Notes under the pieces: model-generated | Told to the model about the DNA's origin: nothing | Databases searched by the model: none | The model's input: only the letters and a program-made list of their open reading frames with translations | Program-made: the position numbers and the translations under genes | DNA from: Tomocerus qinae | Taxonomy: Eukaryota; Arthropoda; Collembola; Entomobryomorpha; Tomoceridae | DNA: 64,000 nt | Reading direction: 5' to 3' | Assembly: GCA_020055645.1 (NCBI GenBank) | Contig: CM034549.1 | Span: 13,406,430-13,470,429 of the forward strand | Part shown: piece after piece, positions 39,995 to 51,403 of the stretch | How the letters are laid out: every line of letters starts with the position of its first letter | Numbering within the stretch: the first letter of the stretch is position 1

Positions 39995-42900
39995 TTAATT
40001 TTCTTTCTTCTCCTCTACATTGTGCTGTTCGACACGTTCCACGGCTTTTCGCCTCCATTTTGTAAGTGCATAGATCTTCTTAGCAAATCTTTCAAAGAAA
40101 CCATCTGAGGTCCGGACTCGCTGCGTAAAATCGAATTCAATATGTTCCTCCTATAAGAAAATAGTTTTGATTACGCACTATTATATCATGATGACTTATT
40201 GTTAAGTAAATATTAGCACTTGAAACTTTACTGACATCTCTCAAGTATTCTTCATTTAAAATGTCGTCGGCGACATTTTCATTGACAGCACCACTACCAC
40301 CCGTTTTTGAGTCCGATGCATCCCCCTTCCAAGGATAGCAAAAACTGAAATGTATGTAGGTGAATGCAAGGATGACCAGAATTACCATTGTTATGGCTAA
40401 GGAGTATTGCCAAGGTAGAGCCTGACGAGGAGTTGGGATTCCCACTATTTTGACTAAGAAAATAGTGTCGAGATTGGGACAGAATGTGAATCTGTTGTAA
40501 TACGTATTGACGACGACGGCCCGAAATATATAAATTTTGTTCCTTGGATTCGGCTTTCGAGAAAATTTGATTGAATTTCTATTAGTTAAATTGTGTAGCC
40601 GATATGATTCACTCGAAAGTAGCTTGGGTGTCTCTCGTGGTAAACTATGATCGTAGCAGTCCTTGTAGAATCTATAAATGTCTTCATGCACAGAAATGTT
40701 TTTTCCCAGATGGATTTGCTGTCCCAACAGTTTTCTGTACCATTTGTTGGCATTATTGTAACATTGAGCATCTAATCGAGTTAAATTAAGACCCACAAAT
40801 TCTCCGAGAAGATCGTAAATAGCAAGATTTCCAGTAACGCGCCGAGTGTACCCCGTTAAGAATTGCTCAAACACAGGAAAAAGTGTATCCCTCCATGATA
40901 TGTTGAAAACATTAACCCCGTAAAGATTTGCATATGGAATCGTGCACAAAGTTTCATTCTTTTCCTTGCACTTAAACAGCTTCCTTTGTCGATGATGAAC
41001 ATCTTCTCTGGGCACAGTTAGGAAATTGCCTTCGGTAACCCATGCCTTCGCATCACCAGATCTTTCTGTTTTTAACGTAATTCTATTTAAAGGTGTAGCT
41101 TCAGCAATTAATCGCATCTTAGAGAAAGGGTTGCAACCGACATTGATTTGTAAGGTTGTAAAGATCTCATCTTTGTTGCAGTAGAGATTTACTATACTTG
41201 GTCGAATAGTAATACTGAATATTCGAGCATCATCTTTCTGACCTTCTTCCACTACTGCACTCTTCTTTTGGTGAAACTTTTCCATTTTTCTGAAATCGGT
41301 ATCCGTCATTTGGAAATCTATATCCATCGTTTTGGTTACAGTGGTTTGGTCTCTATCCCGAGTGGTTTTGGAAGCTATATCGACTTTGATTCCCACCACA
41401 TTTTCGAATTCTATTAGCAAATCTGCTTCTAGAGGAATGTTTTTTCCAAAGTAGGATACCTTAGCAGTGATTCGAGTGCTGTAACCAATTTCTGCATAGT
41501 CGAAATCAGTTTTAATAACTTTAAAACCAGAATATGGACATGTAGTATCTGTAGATTCCGCTGATACCGCAATTACATCATCGGCATAGTGCATGCTTCC
41601 TTTCAGAAGGTTGTAATAAGGAGTTCCGAGTAATTCAATAGAATGTAAATCATATATCGAAAGAAGTTTTGGATAAGGATATGTGCAAGCAGGAAATTTA
41701 ACGTCTTTATTAGCTTCACACAAACCCTGCCTATCTGGATATTTCAAGAAGCATCCTTTCCGACTCTTTTCGTCAGCGGTAAGGGCTGTATCATTACAGT
41801 ATTTAAGCTCTTCCAGTGTATTGTCTTCCTCCATTACAGTTTTAAAACTCTCTATGCGTTTTTTTAAACTTGGGTCAGTGATTTTGTCAAAATCATCCTC
41901 GTAAGGAAACAATTTAAATGCCTTGCAGTCGAAGTAAGGCGCCACAGGCGTGTCAGCTCCCTTTGCTCCTGTAAACTTAAAATCCCAATTTTCCGAAGTA
42001 CACAATACTGCCGTGACATTGCGTTTAGGTATAATATCAGAATCGGGTTTGGTTGGCTGCATTATACAGCCGTGTTTTTCTGCATTCTTAAAATTTGCTT
42101 TGTCTTTCCCTTGGGGAGAATCACATGAGAAATACCGAGGTCTAAGATACATGGTGAATTTTCCATATAGAATCTCATTATCAGGTGTCACCCACTGAAA
42201 AACCCTGGTTTCCGAAGAGAATGGTTTCATTTGACGTAATGGTTCTATGGTATTAACAGAACCAATAGCAATACCTTGACTTTCTACTTCAGGACCTTTA
42301 TTGTAGGCTTGTGGCATCTTTCTCCACAAGACAGACAGTATCCCTTGCTCAGTTACCACGATATCATGGCGGACACCTTCAGACCTGAAATAGAAAAATA
42401 GTACAATAATAAAATTGTTGTTGTAGCCTGTCCCTGTCGTTTGTCTGTATATCATCTAGATTTCACTTATGACAAGGATTAGCCAATGGAGAAAATACTC
42501 AAAATATACTCAAAATGCAAAAATGATGATGGTATCCCCCAAAAAGTCTGTTCTCGCTGTGCATTGCGTTGTGACTACCATTGAATTCATATCTTAATTA
42601 GAAAAAATAAAGCAAACCCTATATGATTTAGACAAGGGAGAAGTTCAAAAAATCGATGAAACATATAAATATCTCTCCGTTATATTAAAATCGTAGATTT
42701 GATATTGTTACAGCAATAAATATATATCTATGGTTTAGTAATGGAGTGTTGACATGTAAATCTTTCGACTTTAATAGCAGCTCCAACGGCCTAGTACAAC
42801 ATACTGTTCGTCATAAAGACCTAGCACACTGTGCTAGAAAAATGTTGAAATAAGTAAATTAAATTTCTAGCGACTGCGCATAGGAATTTCATCATTTAAT

Positions 42901-45900
42901 TTTTAAAAACAAAAAATTAAAAAACGAAGCCCGAGAGGCTCTAAGTTTGGGTCATTAGCAGCTCCTAAAAAGTTTCATAATGATCGGTGTAAAACTGTAG
43001 GAGGAGATAGTGAACATCATTTCCAAAATCTCCCACTCTCTGCATGTAAAATTCTGACTTAAAAAATCCTAAAACGATTTCTATGAAACTGAGCATTATG
43101 AAAATGACCATTTGAGTTTCTGAGTATGTGATGCACATGCAGTAAAAATTTCAAAGAAATCTAACGGTAATTAGATGTCCTTGTGCAGCTAATATTATAG
43201 TGATTGCGATTTCGCATATTTGCTCTGGGCCTGTGTTTGCTCAGAGATCTGAGTTGCGCTTTGCGCTATTATTTTAAGTCATAAAGTTTCACTTACACAG
43301 TAAACCTGGGGGTGCTACTTTCCTTTTCGTGAAGGATGCCTTTAAGTATTTCTTCTCTTTTGTAGTAGGCTAAAGGTCTCGCAAAACGGCCATCAATGGA
43401 TGCAAAAACGTAGACATCTGATTAATAAAAACAAAAAGGGCATGTTTAAGGTGGCTGTTCCTTTATTATTTCGAAATTCAAAATTTTGAAATATTTCGAA
43501 ATTCGAATAAAAATATGCTCTTAATAGTAGCCGAAACCCATAGCCCTACTAACCGACAAACTAACTGAGGATGCAAACACAAGACAGCAGTGCAATACAC
43601 TCAAAATAACAAAATGTTTACGTTTACACCCAAGTTCCATAATTTTGAATGGGTTATGTAGCTGTTTAACACAGGGAGCCAATAGCAACAGTAATCTGCA
43701 GAATCTTCATAAATGTAGCTCCTACCACTTTTGGTGAAGTCAATAAGAGGATGTGTTTTGTTTTGCTCTCCTTCTGCCACCAGTTTGAATAAGATAAAAC
43801 CGAGGGGATCAGTGGCTGTATCCATGACCACCGGCTTCTCCCAGCCCGTGGACTGAATGCACCCAGCTAGACTTCAATCAAACAGGCTGCAGAAAAAGGC
43901 TGACTTGGCCAATGACAACACTTGGTGCACATTTGCACTCATGTAGTGTTATTTCGAGTATTGTCGTATTGCACTGCTAGATCTCTTGCGACAGTAATCC
44001 GTAACCATGGGATCGAATTACTGTACTGTGATATAAGTAATTTTATTACACAATGGAAATTCGCAAGGCAAATTGACTATACACCAGCGTTGGCATAGAG
44101 AAAAGCTCAATGCTCTGTCTCATGTTAGTCCATCGCTTCAATCTGTCGGATATTCATGACCTGCAAATCCGGTCAAGTATAGGGCAGTTTACATTTCAAA
44201 CTTTTTCATGCAACTCTCTTTGCTATTTTTGTTTCAACTTCCTGAGTTTTACTCCGATTTTCTAATGAAGTACATTTTCGGAAAGGTAAAAACATTGAGA
44301 GGCATGAATAAAAAGAAGCTTTTGCTTTAACTCCAAATTTTTAAGCGAAAGCTTCGAAGTTTATGAATAAAAATCGAAGCAAAAGGTTTAGCTACAGCTT
44401 CGATCCAAGTCAAAAGTAAAAGCTACGGTAGCCATGACTGTCGCTCCGATATGTAGTCAACAATGCATTTTGACATGAATAAAATCGAAGCAAATGCTTC
44501 TCCTTCATAGCGAAAGCTAGGAAAATGAGGATCACCTCATGAAGCTGATCCAGCTTTGACTACAACCTGTTTTCTGAATCTTTAGTCAAACAATTTTTAG
44601 ACATAAACGCAATAAAAGCTTAATCAAACAACAGTTACGTAAATCACAGTTTACAGACCATAATGGCAGAACTGCCATTGCCAGTTATTCGATCCAGAAA
44701 GCTTTACAAAACACGCAAGCACACCGAAACAAAAAACTTTCGAAGCTTGTATCGTTTCGACGAAGAGAATGTAGAATGGATTTCAAGCCATTTTCTTGGA
44801 GAAGGTTTCGAAACAAGGGGTGGAGCTTTGTCAAGTAAGCAGCAAATGCAAACATTTTTAAGATATATTTCTGACCCGGGATTTCAAACTGGAGTGGCAG
44901 AAGATCTTGGCATAGACCAGTCAACAGCTTGCAAAACGATTCACAAGGTTAGAATAGATTTAAATTTTGTCTAATGTCCGATAGCTAATGTACATATTCA
45001 AATCAATTTTTGCCGTAAATTGCAGGTTAAAAGAAAAATATTGGAGAAAATGAAAGCATGGATAAGATTTCCTGGAAGTGCTGCGGAAATTTTAGTAGCT
45101 AAGAATGAATGGCGGGAAAAATTTTCAATTCCTTGCATAATCGGTGCTATAGATTGCACACATGTACGCATAACTAAACCATCCATTAGCGGGGACGAGT
45201 ACATCAATAGAAAGCGTTACGCAAGTATAAATGTTCAAGCAACTTGCAATGCCAATGAAGTTTTCACCAGTGTCTCTGCCGAGTACCCAGGCTCAGTGCA
45301 CGACAGTCGAATTTTCAAAAATTCTGAAATTTGTCGATTTCTTAAAACTAAGACAGAAGAAACAGCATTACTTGGGGACAGCGGATACGCCTTGGCTCCT
45401 TGGTTGATCACCCCGTTTCAGAATCCGGATTCCGATGTACAGAGATACTTCAATAGAATTTACGCAAAAGAACGGGTGATTATAGAAAGATGCTTTGGTC
45501 AAGTGAAGAGAAGATTTCCGATTTTACACTACAAAGTTCGAGTCGCTACTGCCAGTGTGCCTGGGATCATTTTATGCTGCTTTATTCTCCATAATGTTGC
45601 CAAGTATTTAAATGATGCAAATGATTTTGATGAGCTAGAGATTGAAGATTTGCCGTGCGTAGAGGAAGAACCGTCTGACGCTCAAATTAGAGCTCGTGGA
45701 CAAATGGTGCGACAGCGAATGGCCGAAATTGTTTATAGAAACCGTGATTCTTAAAGATTTATTTGGATTAATATGATTTATAAATTGCAAAATTAATTAC
45801 AGCCATACTCGTACATTGCAAATTTCTATTTTAGCAATTTGTATTTCTTCAGTACAATGTGATACATTTTTACCATAATAAATGTCTGTAAAATATCTAG

Positions 45901-48900
45901 AATGTGCAAGTAATACTAAACTAATCAACATTATCGAAAGAGCTTACGTCTGTAAAATCACTGTTTAACTCCTTTTCTAACTTTAATTTCTTTAACTTAA
46001 TTAATTGCAGTTGCTCAAGCAAAACTAATCGTTGAAGTTGGGATGTTGACAAGATAAGTGTATCTTCAGTTTCTGCACCCTTTAAAATATTTTCAGCTGA
46101 TTTCCTTTTCTTTGCTGAATCAGGCGGTGGGGGAATTGTCGAATCAATTTTTGAACCTGTAGTTGCTTCCAATGCCAAAGGTGTTACGGGTCGATGTGCT
46201 ATGCTTTGTATTGGGGTTTCGACTCCCGATGACAGTGCTCCTGGATTCATAATATTCATTATTAGATATAATGTCATTTCATATTTGTCTTTATTGGCGT
46301 CTATTGATTAGGGCAAAGGTGAATTACTAATTGGTAGTTACTTAATTACACAAAGTAGTAGTCAGTACCTGGCACCTTTGCGAAAACTGGATTTGATTCT
46401 GGCTTCAATAGCTGGAAGAAAATTTTTTCCCATCGGTTAAGACAGATTTTACGGTTACCAGTTTTGTTTTCATCAGTCTTCTGCTTGATTTTGGTTTTCA
46501 TATTCGTCAATTTTTTGAAAAGACTTTTTTCGTTTAAATTTTCTCCAAGAGAAGCAGTCACGTCTTTTATCATAAGCTGTGCAGCTACAGATTTTGCTGT
46601 CTTCACCGTTGGAATTTGGGACTTTTCGAGGAGGACAGGATAATTTTTTAGAATCATGACAAAAGTAAGTTGTCTATTTGTCATTTCTTCAGTTTGACGT
46701 TCGGTTTCTTCTCCGTCTGAATCCATCTTCGCAGATCTTCCACAGCTTCGTTTTTATTTTTTATTGAACATTCGAAATGAAATTGCACAGCAAATATTAT
46801 TGTCGTCTTATTTTCATTTTGCCATACTCTGCTCATGCGCTGTTGTAAAGCTGAAGCGAAAGCTTCGTTTTGCAACAAATTTCTAAGATGTTGCTAGGTA
46901 GTAAAAGAAAAACTTTATTCATAGATTTTGGAGCGATAGCTTTCCCTAGGAGCTTTGACTACGTAGCTAAACCTTTAGTTTTGACTTCTAACTCCGGAGC
47001 TTTCGCTTCGTTTTAATCATATGAACCACTAGGATTTGGATAAGGAAAATTTTCGATTATTGTCTCAGTTTATATACAGTTCACACTTTATGTTGACTTC
47101 TGGATAGAAATTCAGTTAAAATTTTGAACCATTGCTACTCCTAAATGATCAAAAAAATCAAAAGTTTTCCTTATCCAAATCCTAGTCAATGTTTTTACCT
47201 TTCCAAAAATGTACTTCATTAGAAAATCGGAGTAAAACTGAGGAAGTTGAAACAAAAATGGCAAAAAATTTTAACATGTAATTTGATAGTCAACTGAGTT
47301 TCCCAAATCGTATACACAATCACCTTAAATGAGACACAATTTTTAGAGTCAGCAACTTGTTCGTTCATTCATATCTAGGTTTGTAAAACCGTTTCCATGA
47401 GAACCTGTTAGTGTTCATGGAAACTACGGTTTTACAAACCTTGCATTCATATTCATAAATATCCATTCAGATAGTTATAAAGACCCTTCCAACCTCTGAA
47501 ATATTTAAATATTCATTCAATTGAAATTTCGATTTACAGTCATTATCAATTTTTCACCCACTTCCCCTATCAGGGGATGATTGAAACATGTTTAGTAATG
47601 TGGGAAAACATAACAGCTGTGGAACTAAGCTATTACATGACAATGTAGGATGACTAGAACCAAAGCTACGCCAATTTTTGGTTATTTTCAATTTATCAAC
47701 CCCTCTCCCAGTCAGGGAGTGTGATCGATTTTGCCCATATACGAACTTGGGCTTACTTTTTGTCTCAAAAAGCTACCTTGAAAATTTGAACTGCCTAGCT
47801 CAAACCGTTCGAAAGTTATCGTGCACAGAGATTTCCGGACGGTCAGGCAGAAAGAGTATTAATTCCCATACAGAGAAGATAAACTTCTCTGAATAATTGT
47901 GATAAAAACGAGATACGATAAAGTCTTGATTAGGAATTCATAAATGCGTCATATGAATGGAACAACAATTCGTGGTACCGATAATAATATCAATTACCTC
48001 CAAGATCGACCACGTATGTTGGTAGAGCTGTATTCAACGTAGAGATTATAAGTGGGTATGGGGTCTTCTTGCCTTTCACATGTAAATCAGGATCATATTG
48101 ATCTCCATGTAAAGGAAATTCAATGGTTTCTTGAAACTCCTTTTTCCTTACTAAAAGACATCCAGGAAAGACTTCGAAAGTATCGAGCTCAACGTCATTG
48201 TCGTCATTCGAGACCTTTTCTATGATTTTGACAGGATAGTTTAGGGCTGACATTAATGATATCATTGTAATAAAATTTCTGGTACCACTGATTGTAGGAT
48301 CTGTGCCAGGAGGGTCACTAGGTATTTCAACACATTTAAACCGGGACACAATAAGGAATCTTTTCTCAACAGCTGTGAATTGGACATTATCAATTTCAAA
48401 TACCCTTTCATCAGGACCACTCGCCGTTTTTATGTTTATGCCGTTTTCTTTCAAAATAGTTTTAATTTTTGTTCCTAAATTATCTAATACATATATGACA
48501 GCTACGTTGTAGTTGGTGAAATTCGTCCCAAGTCTTTTGCTAGCCGGGTTGATGGCTTTTTCTGAAAAATGCGGATCATGATCATCTAGTATTGTTCCAT
48601 TATTGGAGAGAAAAGTTTCTTCTTCTTCCATAAATTTAGCGATTGGTGGTGACTTATTCATTTTCTCGGCCTTCACAGGCGGAATAAGGCGGCCCACTTC
48701 ATCACTTTTAGCTACACGTTCATGTAAATGTATTTCGGTTTCGTTTCTAAGACTTTCTTCATATGCGTAATCGTCGCTTACGAAACCAACAAAACCTTGG
48801 TTTTCGGCTGCACAGCTTTCTGAGCCCGGTCTAGACCAAATATTCACACTTCCTTCAATTGGAAACATTTGTATGAGGATGATGTTGCCTGTCGAACTAA

Positions 48901-50654
48901 AAGCTGGAACTAACATATTGTGAGTTAAATACCCAGTTTGGGCACACCAGCGTCTTTTGACCAAAGATCCAATTCTGTACTTCCTAGTTTCGATTATATA
49001 CCCCACCTTAAAATTGAAACGTTGAACTTTGTATAATAATATAGTATTAACGGAAATGAATAAAATAGTTGAGTAAATTCGTCGTACTTTGAAAAATTAC
49101 CCCTTTTGTTTTTAGATCATATGGAAGAAGGTATACAGATGCGTCGGGCAGTAAAATAACCAAATGAGCAGGTGTAAACCCAGCATCCGTTGCAGCGAAA
49201 TTATCGACACTTGTTTGCCCTTTAGGTTTGTGCTTCTCACTGGGACTCAATCCAGGTACCCGCACGCGTTGAACGTTTTCCATTCTTCTTTCTAAAAGAT
49301 CCGAAGCTACATACAAACTGCCGCCTGCAATGGCTAAAAATTCTTGTGATTTGCATGGATTTTTGATTGTGAGTAAATCAGTTCGCCATGTTCCAGGCTG
49401 GAATGCTCTCGAATTAGAATCGCCCTCCCAAGCAAGGGCGTGTCCGTATATATAATTAAAGTTTCCCAAAATATAATCTTTTCTATCACGCCCAATCCTG
49501 CTAAAATCTAAATTCAATGCTTCGCTTATTTTATTTTCTCCATATTGAATATATTCGAATTTATGTTCGTTGAGAAATAGGCGAGTGTCTCCAACAAAGC
49601 AATTGTAGAGAGACACTCGTTGTCGAGAGGATACGGTAAAAGTTATATCAGCTAAAGTGGAAATAACTGTGTCCAAATGAAGCACGATTGATATTTTCCA
49701 GTATGGATAGTATTCAGTATTGGCAGGATCGTCCTCGTGGAACCATTTAATCTGGACTACTTCAACTGCCCCATGGGCTCTTCTCACACAGGGAACCAGC
49801 CCTTTTTCATAAAATCGTTTAGTGACCACTCTGGAGTACTCTGAAACAGTAGAAGGTCTATTCGGATCATGCACACTAATTTCGTCATATGTCGTCGAAC
49901 TAGGCTCAATAATCCATACATGTATATCATATTGAGTCTTCGATCCTTTCCTGTCGCTGTCTGCAATAACACTACCCACAACTTTTCCAGAAGACCTTCC
50001 TGCAGTAATGCGATAATTCCAATAATAACAATAATCTGAAGGATCAACACTAAACGGGTCCGATTTTGCTATACCTGTTCTGTCTTTAAAATGCATCCAC
50101 AATTTTTCTCCAGTCAAGTCTTTTCCACCAGCATCCTTAGGATTTGGGATTTTAAAAGGTGTAAGTCGATATCTATTACTCCAATACAATTTCATTTCAG
50201 GATAATCCACTTTTTTTGGATTTAAATCCATAGCGTTTTCAGCTTTCAGTGTCTTCCAGTCATAAACCACTTCTTCAACAAATGCACGATATATACCTGG
50301 AATACCGCATTTGAACAGCACTTCTTCTCCAAAGTTATATACTCTCACCATACTACATGGTTCCCCTGTCCCATTTTTCAGCAATGTCCACTGACGAATC
50401 TTACCAGTATAATTTTGAGACGTATGCAGTGCCTCTGCCACTCCTGGTATCCTTCCAGCAGTCAACACAATATCATCGTATTCGGTAACGAAAAAATTGC
50501 CATCAATAGGTCCTTGACGATATGTTCGCAAACTGCGCGTAATTTGTATGGTACTTTTTTCATTCAAAATGACTCCAGCACTAAGTTCCAACTGACAGTT
50601 GACACGTATTATGAAAAACACTGTAAAATTAAACCAGATGCACTTTGGCCACAT
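39995..50654 (-). CDS. Large type I membrane protein resembling CatSper auxiliary subunits, 5 exons, 1662 aa
   Basis: Exons: A 49101-50654, B 47998-49006, C 43297-43417, D 40236-42384, E 39995-40150. Phases agree at every join (0, 1, 2, 0). The D donor is GTCAGT, slightly off consensus; the rest are standard. The protein starts MWPKCIWFNFTVFFIIRVNC (signal peptide), followed by about 1530 extracellular residues with many Cys and N-glycosylation sites. Exons B-D contain propeller-like strands (YVVDLGDVYVFASIDGRFAR, RHDIVVTEQGILSVLW). One membrane helix lies near 1555-1577 (YSLAITMVILVILAFTYIHF), then a charged 85-residue tail. The C-terminal block (INVGCNPFSKMRL, DTLFPVFEQFLTG, FCPNLDTIFLVKIVGIPTPR, helix) follows the order I know from CatSper beta/gamma/delta/epsilon, closest in memory to gamma. 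These subunits form the extracellular canopy of the sperm Ca2+ channel. Which paralogue is unresolved, and homology itself is unproven. Length exceeds the usual 800-1160 residues. Confidence 0.6.
44663..45754 (+). CDS. HARBI1-like Harbinger transposase, 2 exons, 337 aa
   Basis: The DDE transposase that cuts and reinserts the Harbinger element. Exon 1 is 44663-44947 (95 codons; ends CACAAG|GTTAGA) and exon 2 is 45026-45754 (starts after TTGCAG), joined in phase 0 to read TACKTIHKVKRKILEKMKAW. The N-terminal part contains a helix-turn-helix-like segment (EDLGIDQSTACKTIHKV). The DDE_Tnp_4 catalytic core is complete: Asp138 in GAIDCTHVRI, Asp213 in ALLGDSGYALAPWL and Glu249 in RVIIERCFGQVKRRFPIL. 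No stop or frameshift is present and the length is normal for HARBI1 proteins (about 340-350), so the enzyme may be functional. Like others of its group, it should depend on the Myb-like partner encoded at 45921-46726 for nuclear import and DNA binding. Confidence 0.92.
45758..45763 (-). terminator. Poly(A) signal AATAAA of the Myb-like accessory gene
   Basis: Minus-strand AATAAA about 160 bases after the stop at 45921 and only 4 bases from the transposase stop codon on the other strand. Cleavage 15-25 bases further would put the 3' end inside the transposase coding sequence. Confidence 0.6.
45877..45882 (+). terminator. Poly(A) signal AATAAA of the Harbinger transposase
   Basis: Plus-strand AATAAA about 125 bases after the transposase stop at 45754, in the gap between the two convergent genes. 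Confidence 0.65.
45921..46726 (-). CDS. Harbinger Myb/SANT-like DNA-binding accessory protein, 2 exons, 225 aa
   Basis: The second protein of PIF/Harbinger elements, which in known members binds the element ends and recruits the transposase to the nucleus. Exon 1 is 46369-46726 (starts ATGGATTCAGACGGAG, ends GCCAG|GTACTG) and exon 2 is 45921-46240 (after CCAG). The join is phase 1 and restores a glycine (KVPGALSSGVETP). Residues 10-115 form a trihelix/MADF-like region: NRQLTFVMILKNYPVLLEKS, SLFKKLTNMKTKIKQKTDEN, LNRWEKIFFQLLKP. The C-terminal third has a nuclear-localisation-like AKKRKS and a Leu/Lys-rich amphipathic helix (LQRLVLLEQLQLIKLKKLKL) suitable for dimerisation. The frame is intact. 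Assignment rests on position, domain pattern and layout rather than sequence identity to a named protein. Confidence 0.8.
47366..47452. repeat. 65-bp palindrome flanked by 9-bp direct repeats
   Basis: AGGTTTGTAAAACCG at 47377 and its complement ending at 47441 form the ends of a near-perfect hairpin with inner TTTCCATGA/TCATGGAAA pairing and a loop of about 8 bases. The same 9-mer CATTCATAT lies on each side (47366-47374 and 47444-47452), suggesting a tiny foldback insertion. It lies in the same intron as, but outside, the P-type element. Confidence 0.6.
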
Positions 50655-50835
50655 TTTGCAGTTTTCTTGAAACAGTATCACCAGAAATTTTATATCCTGG
50701 TCAGGTCAACCAAAGGTGAAACAATTTTATCTTTTCCCTCCTCGTTTTCTTTCACGTACCTTGTCTATATCTGTGTTTTCTTCGGTCAAGTCAAGTCAAA
50801 TGAAAACTGGAATAAATGCGTTTATTTGTAGATCG

Positions 50836-50881
50836 CAAGGAGCTTGGATAACAATTACTATGACAACGTCCAAGCTCCTTG
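50836..50881. repeat. 13-bp inverted repeat upstream of CatSper-like gene
   Basis: CAAGGAGCTTGGA (50836-50848) and TCCAAGCTCCTTG (50869-50881) are exact complements separated by 20 bases. The structure is about 180 bases upstream of the start codon at 50654, so it could lie in the promoter or 5' UTR. It may be a hairpin or paired protein site, but function is unknown. Confidence 0.6.
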
Positions 50882-50962
50882 GTAGCGAGTAAATAAATAT
50901 ACGGTTCTTATTTTGAAGTAAGTAATCTGAATCGTCTTTCTTGATCGTCATGACGTCATAGT

Positions 50963-51270
50963 TGAGGTTTTAATCTGGAAAACGGCCTATCAGAAATTCT
51001 TTTTTATTGAATACAATACAATATATGACGTTTCTATGACTACTAAAAAAGAAATTCTGATAGGCCGTTTTCCAGATTGAAACCTCAGTTCAGGCACTTT
51101 TTCATGTCTACTAGGTATTATGGTACTACAGTCTATCTTCCTTGGTGAAAACCAAAAGTGCACCTTCGTTTTTAAAGTCCACTACCCCGTAATAAATTAA
51201 ATAATTGAGGTTTCAATCTGGAAAAGGGCCTATCAGAATTTCTTTTTTATTAGTCATAGAAACGTATTAA
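50963..51270. repeat. Palindromic MITE-like repeat plus a solo arm
   Basis: TGAGGTTTTAATCTGGAAAA at 50963 continues through CGGCCTATCAGAAATTCTTT, and the complement of this arm ends at 51087 (...CCAGATTGAAACCTCA), giving a 125-bp foldback. A further arm copy begins at 51206 (TGAGGTTTCAATCTGGAAAA) and runs to about 51270 without its partner. No coding capacity and no certain target duplication. Confidence 0.7.
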
Positions 51271-51403
51271 TTATTAAATATATTATTTATTTTAATTAAT
51301 TTAACATCTCAAAATATGCTTATTTGTTCACACTTGCACTTCAACCATTCGAGTATAAAATAAATAGTAATATAATGTACTTTTTTACAAGGAAAATAGA
51401 ATA

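Larger units (their letters stand above)
44301..47027. mobile_element. PIF/Harbinger transposon, apparently autonomous
   Basis: A 2.73-kb element with the two-gene layout of PIF/Harbinger: a HARBI1-like transposase on the plus strand and a Myb/SANT-like accessory gene on the minus strand, convergent. Approximate ends are GGCATGAATAAAA at the left and, in complement, GGTTCATATGATTAAAA at the right. Subterminal regions (44310-44520 and 46860-47015) are full of GAAGC/GCTTC motifs in both directions, likely transposase binding sites. The pre-insertion sequence can be read from the other arm of the host element's hairpin (aaaacattgactaggatttg at 47180-47199 in complement), showing the insertion between ...attga and actagg.... 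The usual 3-bp target duplication is not clean (GAG left, CAC or ACT right). Confidence 0.85.
43448..47326. mobile_element. Internally deleted P-type element in CatSper-like intron
   Basis: The left end (TTTAAGGTGGCTGTTCCTTT, then AT-rich TTCGAAAT repeats) and the right end (...TATACACAATCACCTTAAAT) match the two ends of the full P-type element at 51952-57225, but the transposase gene is absent. The left block 43448-43650 aligns with 51954-52176, and what follows aligns with 55965-57225. The junction falls on the shared nonamer ATTTTGAAT (43642-43650). Without the nested Harbinger element (44301-47027) it would be about 1.15 kb. It fills most of the 4.6-kb intron between exons B and C of the host gene. 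It also carries a diverged copy of a repeat core (43738-43870) found again at 56138-56339. Confidence 0.8.

Noticed and set aside
43601-43831. Minus-strand frame as a possible extra exon of the CatSper-like gene
   Set aside because: It lies inside the deleted P-type element, and exons B and C join in phase without it.
44685-45207. Minus-strand frames across the Harbinger transposase
   Set aside because: Shadows of the plus-strand transposase, which has all catalytic motifs in frame.
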